From NCBI GenBank assembly GCA_002361485.1, contig DESZ01000024.1, positions 1-64,000 on the forward strand: DNA of 64,000 nucleotides, written 5' to 3'. The position numbers and the translations under genes were made by a program. Below, in pieces: positions 59,759 through 64,000 of the stretch. A model generated the notes under the pieces. The model ran no database searches, was not told the DNA's origin, and saw only the letters and a program-made list of their open reading frames with translations. Within the stretch, counting starts at the first letter, position 1; each line of letters opens with the position of its first letter. This DNA comes from Cyanobacteria bacterium UBA3301 (lineage in GTDB: Bacteria; Cyanobacteriota; Vampirovibrionia; Gastranaerophilales; Gastranaerophilaceae).

Positions 59759-60364
59759 TTAAACTTTTTTCACATCTCTGTCTTGAACCCAATCTCTGGA
59801 ATTCTGCGATGACTGCATCGCTGCTGTTGCATATTTATTTGCGGAATCAGTCTTTATTTGTTCCATATAAATCTGACATTCTTTTACGCTTTGTTGTAAC
59901 TGAGTCAAATTACCTTCGAGACTCGTCAGAACTCTTTGCGCATACAATTCTGCACCTTCTCTTATTTTCATAGCCTCATCAGTTGCATCCAGTCTGATTT
60001 TTTCAGAATCCTGAAGAGCAGTATGCTTGATGTTTTCGCAATCAGTTACAACTTCGTTTTTAATTCTGATACCTTCGCGTTCTATCGCTTTAAGTTGGTC
60101 AGATTGAGAAAGCATTTTTTCAGCTTTTGCTTGAGCATCCGCAATAATTTTGTCTGCTTTAGCCTGAGCTTCAGCTTGAAGTTCTTCTTTGCGTTTTAAA
60201 AATACACGAGCTTCCTGTACTTCCACAGGCAATGCCGAATATATTCTGTCTATCAAATCTTCCATTTCTTTCTTATTTACAATAGAATACTTGAAAATGT
60301 TATATCCCGTATCTAATGCTATATCAAGCATTTTAAGTAAATCATATACTCCGTTTTGAGGCAT
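59759..60364 (-). CDS. Coiled-coil protein, ATP synthase subunit B/DivIVA-like in appearance
   Basis: The 201 residues have a short N-terminal segment, then a long Ala/Glu/Lys coiled coil (FLKRKEELQAEAQAKADKIIADAQAKAEKM and on, about 55-180), similar in pattern to the b subunit of ATP synthase and DivIVA-like proteins. It has no membrane helix. Proteins of this type occur next to ribosomal or cell-division genes in Cyanobacteria-like genomes, but I do not assign a role. An AAAGGGGA Shine-Dalgarno is present. Confidence 0.75.
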   Translation of the reverse strand: MPQNGVYDLLKMLDIALDTGYNIFKYSIVNKKEMEDLIDRIYSALPVEVQEARVFLKRKEELQAEAQAKADKIIADAQAKAEKMLSQSDQLKAIEREGIRIKNEVVTDCENIKHTALQDSEKIRLDATDEAMKIREGAELYAQRVLTSLEGNLTQLQQSVKECQIYMEQIKTDSANKYATAAMQSSQNSRDWVQDRDVKKV

Positions 60365-60467
60365 GGTCTTTCCCCTTTATCCCTTTCACATTTTATAACA
60401 ATATATTACATAAGCCGTTTTTAATTGTCAAATAATTTTTGGCATGGAATTACATATTTTAACATCA

Positions 60468-61304
60468 CTAAATTAATCTGCCCAAAATTACACGGTCAAT
60501 ATTTGCCAAATCTTTAACAATCTGAATTGACATGAAGCCATGGGCTTTCATCAGTTCTGCGACATTCATACTCTCATTTATACCAAGTTCAAACAGCAGA
60601 AAACCACCCTTATTCAAATAAGCAGGAGCTTCAGAAATAATTTTTTTATAAAACTCTAATCCGTCAGAATCATTTGTGTATAACGCAATGTCCGGTTCAA
60701 AAGTTACTTCTTTTTGAATTGTTGATTTTTGAGAATAAGGAATATAAGGAGGATTGGAAATTATCATATCAAATTTTTCATCTTCTCTTATTTTTGAAAA
60801 CAAATCGGATTTTCTGAATAAAGCACGATTAAATAATCCTAAATTTTCCATGTTTTTAAATGCCACTTCAATTGCTTCAGTCGAAATATCAGAGCCTATT
60901 ACGATAGAATCAGTTAATTTTGCAATCATACAGGCTATAATTCCTGAGCCTGTGCATATATCTAAAACTGATTTAAAACCGTATTTTTCAATAACTTCCA
61001 CAGCTTTGCGAACCAAAATTTCTGTTTCATCACGCGGGATTAAAACATTTTCATTTACAATAAATTTCTCACCCATAAAATCAGCTTGCCCGATAATATA
61101 CTGTATCGGCTGTCTTGTTTTGGCTCTTAAGCGGGCTTTTTGTTCGACAATCTTTAAATTTTCGTCGGTTAACTTTTTGCCCATAATAATATCCGAAATA
61201 CCATAACCTGCAAAATGCTCTATTAAAAGTCTTACTTCAATATTTGCTTCGTTTTCTTCAATTCCGGCATCTGTTAAAATCTTTACTATTTCAGGTATAT
61301 TCAT
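60468..61304 (-). CDS. prmC: Peptide chain release factor N5-glutamine methyltransferase
   Basis: PrmC methylates the Gln of the GGQ motif of release factors. The 278 residues have an N-terminal helical domain (about 1-75), PIQYIIGQADFMGEKFIVNENVLIPRDETEILV, the SAM motif VLDICTGSGIIACMIA near residue 115 and the NPPY motif ISNPPYIPYSQ near 185. prfA is not adjacent. Its Shine-Dalgarno overlaps the stop of the upstream gene (4-bp gap). Confidence 0.97.
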   Translation of the reverse strand: MNIPEIVKILTDAGIEENEANIEVRLLIEHFAGYGISDIIMGKKLTDENLKIVEQKARLRAKTRQPIQYIIGQADFMGEKFIVNENVLIPRDETEILVRKAVEVIEKYGFKSVLDICTGSGIIACMIAKLTDSIVIGSDISTEAIEVAFKNMENLGLFNRALFRKSDLFSKIREDEKFDMIISNPPYIPYSQKSTIQKEVTFEPDIALYTNDSDGLEFYKKIISEAPAYLNKGGFLLFELGINESMNVAELMKAHGFMSIQIVKDLANIDRVILGRLI

Positions 61305-61308
61305 ATTT

Positions 61309-61818
61309 TTAACCTTCTATATTCTCTATATAGTGCTCCTGTGAATGTTCAGAAATTATCTTATCAATTTCATTTCGCGCATCCAATTTTGAATCCAATT
61401 CTCTTTTCTTGAGTCCGTATTTTTTGCATAAGCGTTCATAATAATACAATTGCTTTTTGGTCGGAGGCTCTTTTGACATTTTAACTTCTCTTAAAAATTC
61501 TCTCTTTTTCTTTTCATAAACCTTATTTGCCTCTATTATCGGACGCTGTTTTTCTTTATATTCGTAATACTTTTTGCACTCTTTTATATATTTCAAGGTA
61601 TCAGTCATAAATTCATCATTATCAATTGTATCTGACAAAAACTCAAATCTTGAACACTCCAATTCTAAATAATACTTTTCATCTTCAATAAAAGACTCAA
61701 ATATTGCATCGCAAGACATATTCAACCTTTGCTTTACATATGCTCTCAAATAATTGCATAATGCTGATTTTTGATTTTTTGTAAAATCAAGATATATTTG
61801 TTTCTTTACTTCATACAT
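61309..61818 (-). CDS. Hypothetical basic protein
   Basis: The 169 residues are rich in Lys, Glu and Tyr and mostly helical; the C-terminal part reads KEPPTKKQLYYYERLCKKYGLKKRELDSKLDARNEIDKII. The T-K-K-Q-x-x-Y-x-E-x-L-x-x-K-Y-G pattern recalls short helical motifs seen in phage and RNA-binding proteins, without firm assignment. It is co-transcribed with prmC. Confidence 0.7.
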   Translation of the reverse strand: MYEVKKQIYLDFTKNQKSALCNYLRAYVKQRLNMSCDAIFESFIEDEKYYLELECSRFEFLSDTIDNDEFMTDTLKYIKECKKYYEYKEKQRPIIEANKVYEKKKREFLREVKMSKEPPTKKQLYYYERLCKKYGLKKRELDSKLDARNEIDKIISEHSQEHYIENIEG

Positions 61819-61950
61819 ACAACTATTATACGAATAACCTTTATATTTTTCAAGTTAATTAAGCTATATTTGATTTTTAGCCGTTTTTGTAACGATATGT
61901 AACAAATATATACTTTTTATATAATTTTAAGCAATTTTTATTTTTGAAAA

Positions 61951-61979
61951 TTGTTTATATAAGAGTAACGAGGTATAAT
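61951..61979 (+). promoter_or_regulatory. Promoter of the 58-residue protein gene, leaderless
   Basis: TTGTTT (61951-61956), a 17-nt spacer and a perfect TATAAT (61974-61979), ending 7 nt before the ATG at 61987. Confidence 0.6.
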
Positions 61980-61986
61980 TAAATCG

Positions 61987-62163
61987 ATGGTTGAGAAAAC
62001 AGGACAAAACTTTGAAGTAATTGAAACAAGAGTGAGAGAAAAAGAAGTTCTTGATAATCCGAGGGTTTCTCACCAGACAAATCCTATCGCACAAAAGTTG
62101 CTGGACTTTAGCGTTGCTAACAAAACCCGCAAATTTTCGGTGCGTGATTTGTTCAGAAGATAG
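61987..62163 (+). CDS. Small (58-residue) protein, probably leaderless
   Basis: The frame reads MVEKTGQNFEVIETRVREKE and continues to DLFRR: a charged peptide with no hydrophobic segment. It has no good Shine-Dalgarno (the nearest is GAGG, 13 nt away), but a near-consensus promoter places the transcription start at the ATG. The flanking sequence (61819-61986 and 62164-62263) holds no other gene. The family is unknown. Coding is supported by the promoter position and by codon choice like its neighbours. Confidence 0.5.
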   Translation: MVEKTGQNFEVIETRVREKEVLDNPRVSHQTNPIAQKLLDFSVANKTRKFSVRDLFRR

Positions 62164-62263
62164 ACTTAGTAACACGGTTTTATGAGGATCGATACGTACA
62201 TAAATTTGTGCGGTTTGCGAAAAGTCGAAACGATTGTACTTCGTTACTTCTTTTTTGGAGTTG

Positions 62264-62725
62264 TTATTTTATATGCGTAAGGATATTTTGAGTAATATCT
62301 TCCCCGCCGGAGATTACCATTCCCGTCGGCAAGACCAAGTTATAATCACTCTTTTTTGCCTGATTTGAAATCTCATTTTTTATGTTTGAAGTTATTTCTA
62401 CTATTTTTTTACTGTATTCTTCATCTATAGCGTTTTTTTTGGTTTCAATTTGTTTACGATAATTTGTTTCTAACTGCTGAGCTTTTTCTTGAGATTCCGC
62501 ATTTACTATCTCATTTTGCGCCTTGGTAATCAAAGTATCCAATTCTTTCATCTGTCTATCCTGAGATGCTTTTAAACCTTTTACAGCAGAGGATTTTTCC
62601 ATTATTTGCGTAACATCAACAACTGCGACTTTGTATTTCGGAAACGAAACAGCCACATTATTCAAACTGTAACCCGCAAAAAAGAATAATAAGCATGTAG
62701 CAACAAACCAAATATTGTTCTTCAT
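62264..62725 (-). CDS. OmpH/Skp-family periplasmic chaperone-like protein
   Basis: The 153 residues have an N-terminal membrane/signal segment (IWFVATCLLFFFAGYSL), the strand KVAVVDVTQIMEKSSAVKGLKAS, two long helices with heptads (MKELDTLITKAQNEIVNAESQEKAQQ...) and a final strand YNLVLPTGMVISGGEDIT, matching the Skp fold. Skp holds outer-membrane proteins during transit; the presence of an outer membrane here fits. bamA is not adjacent. An AAGGAGGA Shine-Dalgarno is present. Confidence 0.88.
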   Translation of the reverse strand: MKNNIWFVATCLLFFFAGYSLNNVAVSFPKYKVAVVDVTQIMEKSSAVKGLKASQDRQMKELDTLITKAQNEIVNAESQEKAQQLETNYRKQIETKKNAIDEEYSKKIVEITSNIKNEISNQAKKSDYNLVLPTGMVISGGEDITQNILTHIK

Positions 62726-62799
62726 AATAAATCCTCCTTAAATTTCATTGAAATAGTAAAATAAGCGACATAAAAAAATAATTATCCGTACGGATAAAA

Positions 62800-62829
62800 A
62801 AAATTCCCCCGATTAGCCAAGGGAATTTT
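62800..62829 (-). terminator. Rho-independent terminator of the 179-residue protein gene
   Basis: On the minus strand a 9-bp stem AAAATTCCC/GGGAATTTT is followed by a run of T (complement of 62793-62803). A further 16-nt palindrome, TTATCCGTACGGATAA, is at 62782-62797. Confidence 0.8.
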
Positions 62830-62887
62830 ATACATTACTTAATAAACACTAGGATTTTTCTAAACTGAGGATTATATAATTTCATTA

Positions 62888-63427
62888 TTAAGCAAATATG
62901 CTTTTTAATGAGTCTGACTTTTTATTATTTTCTTTTTGATTATCTTTTTTAGGAGAATTGTCCATCAATAATTCACCGCCATAGAAAGGATTTGAGCCAT
63001 CTCTGTCTTTTTGGGTTTCTACAGTATGAATTTGAGCAAATTGTGATTTGTTTGCTTCAGAAATTTTTTGAGTTTCTGTCGGAGCAGCATTTACATTCGG
63101 CATATATTTTCCGTCAACTCTGTTTGTAATAGCTGCTTGCGAATTCAAAAATTGAATGGATTTTAAAGTTTCGTTATTTAATTGAAACTGCAAAACATTA
63201 TTAGTTGCAATCTGTTTTTGAAGATTTGTATCAATTCTGCCTTGATATAAATCAACCCCTAACTCAACAGGTTTTGCATAATTCGTAACGGAAGCACTTG
63301 AAATATTACCTGAAAACTGAGCGGATTTTTGAGCTGCACGATTCAATATCTCTTTAGATACTTCTTTTAACATAGAAGTATCAATACCATGCTGATATAA
63401 TGATGTATAATTTACGTTCAGACCCAT
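62888..63427 (-). CDS. Hypothetical protein
   Basis: The 179 residues are Asn/Gln/Ser-rich and hydrophilic, with no signal peptide. Features: an N-terminal MGLNVNYTSLYQHGIDTSMLKEVSKEILNRAAQ, a QLNNETLKSIQFLNSQAAITNRV segment and a basic tail (KKDNQKENNKKSDSLKSIFA). The family is not recognised. An AAAGGG Shine-Dalgarno precedes the ATG and a terminator follows the stop. Confidence 0.65.
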   Translation of the reverse strand: MGLNVNYTSLYQHGIDTSMLKEVSKEILNRAAQKSAQFSGNISSASVTNYAKPVELGVDLYQGRIDTNLQKQIATNNVLQFQLNNETLKSIQFLNSQAAITNRVDGKYMPNVNAAPTETQKISEANKSQFAQIHTVETQKDRDGSNPFYGGELLMDNSPKKDNQKENNKKSDSLKSIFA

Positions 63428-63661
63428 TATTTAATCCCTTTTGTTTTCCTTACATGTATATAATCGGCATGTTTATCAATAATCTTTAACTTTTGAGGGA
63501 AAATGTGAAGTTTTGTTAAGTCCAATTTTATTTCTATATTTTTATTTGCACATGTATTAATATTAATGGGCGAATTATTTATTTTTATTGAATGAATATA
63601 AAAAACATATCCTCAAATATATACACAGAGGGTATTGTACAAATAATATTTGGAAAAAATC
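63428..63661. other. Intergenic region upstream of two divergent genes
   Basis: This AT-rich stretch between the 179-residue protein gene and the HU promoter carries no gene or long repeat I can support. Confidence 0.5.
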
Positions 63662-63689
63662 TTGACAGAAAAGGGTTAAGTGATATAAT
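63662..63689 (+). promoter_or_regulatory. Consensus promoter of the HU gene
   Basis: TTGACA (63662-63667), a 16-nt spacer and TATAAT (63684-63689) are both perfect consensus hexamers. A 60-nt leader follows, containing a 7-bp hairpin (63710-63716/63728-63734, one G-U) and an AAGGAGG Shine-Dalgarno. Confidence 0.85.
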
Positions 63690-63755
63690 GAGTCTGTCGA
63701 TTACACATGACTGCGGAAAATGGTTAGCCGTAGTTTAGGAAGAAGGAGGTTCGTA

Positions 63756-64000
63756 ATGAACAAAGAAGAATTAGTAAAAGAAGTATCAAAAAAATCAAAA
63801 TCATCTCAAAAAGCTGTTGCAAGCATCTTGTCTGCAACATTAGAAACTATCGAAAAAACAGTTTCTAAAGGCAAAAAAGTTACTTTAGTTGGTTTTGGAA
63901 CATTTGAATCTCGCAAGAGAGCTGCTAGAACTGGCAGAAACCCTCAAACAGGTGCTACTTTGAAAATTGCTGCTAAGAAAGTTCCTGCTTTCTCAGCTGG
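63756..64000 (+). CDS. hup: HU-family DNA-binding protein (truncated by window end)
   Basis: HU bends and compacts DNA as a dimer. The first 81 residues are visible: MNKEELVKEVSKKSKSSQKA, then the LVGFGTFESRKRAARTGRNPQTG segment with the Arg-Asn-Pro tip of the DNA-binding arm, then KVPAFSAG. About ten residues are missing beyond the window. A perfect-consensus promoter and an AAGGAGG Shine-Dalgarno imply high expression. Confidence 0.97.
   Translation, partial: MNKEELVKEVSKKSKSSQKAVASILSATLETIEKTVSKGKKVTLVGFGTFESRKRAARTGRNPQTGATLKIAAKKVPAFSA

Noticed and set aside
61927..62175. Minus-strand frame of 82 codons over the 58-residue ORF
   Set aside because: No Shine-Dalgarno or promoter on that strand, while the plus strand has a near-consensus promoter at its ATG.
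62182..62280. 32-codon plus-strand frame after the 58-residue ORF
   Set aside because: No Shine-Dalgarno, it overlaps the stop of the OmpH-like gene, and its composition is unremarkable.
63710..63734. T-box or riboswitch in the HU leader
   Set aside because: Only a single 7-bp hairpin is visible, without conserved riboswitch or T-box sequence.

Overview
The window is AT-rich, gene-dense bacterial chromosome with few mobile features. An outer membrane is indicated by LpxI, LpxB, an LptD-like protein and an OmpH/Skp-like protein. Anaerobic metabolism is indicated by pyruvate:ferredoxin oxidoreductase. A VKOR-thioredoxin fusion and a MurT-type Mur ligase are also present. This mix, with low GC, recalls the gut relatives of Cyanobacteria (Melainabacteria/Vampirovibrionia, Gastranaerophilales). 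That placement is an inference from gene content; no rRNA is present to test it.

Layout. 1-2861: a YkgJ-type Cys-cluster protein, a 350-nt chain of hairpins (element A), a small exported protein and an FAD-dependent dehydrogenase. 2957-7111: a very large GH13-like protein. 7271-16729: SAH hydrolase, a HIT-speE-mnmG operon, a sugar-binding protein, an AMIN-like surface protein and era. 16789-25020: comM, an M16 homologue without zinc ligands, a RelA/SpoT-like protein, nifJ. 25186-32765: PadR, a DUF512 radical-SAM protein, mnmE, YihY, NrnA, DciA, an orphan FliI-type ATPase and a membrane protein. 32758-38876 (minus strand): an envelope operon of a 36-residue membrane peptide, M23 peptidase, lptD-like, class II aldolase, lpxI and lpxB. 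38942-39422: hairpin element B. 39453-45108: alr, lpd, grpE-dnaJ and a beta-propeller protein. 45098-54596: O-methyltransferase, TPR proteins, queH, VKOR-DsbA, a two-component pair, pdxJ, murT. 54669-56861: small YtxH/DUF948 envelope genes. 56920-59554 (minus strand): rpmG, tRNA-Trp, secE, nusG, rplK, rplA. 59759-63427: a coiled-coil protein, prmC, OmpH and hypotheticals. The window ends inside an HU gene.

Three signals stand out. First, elements A (735-1086, plus) and B (38971-39370, minus) are the same multi-hairpin design: several loops are nearly identical while the stems around them differ yet stay self-complementary, as in a structured RNA. Each copy lies between short direct repeats. 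Second, at least eight genes have a -10 hexamer 6-7 nt before the start codon and no Shine-Dalgarno sequence, which predicts leaderless mRNAs. Third, the leaders of rplK and rplA carry the same small hairpin, which resembles the L1-stalk base of 23S rRNA, suggesting L1 autoregulation at two sites.
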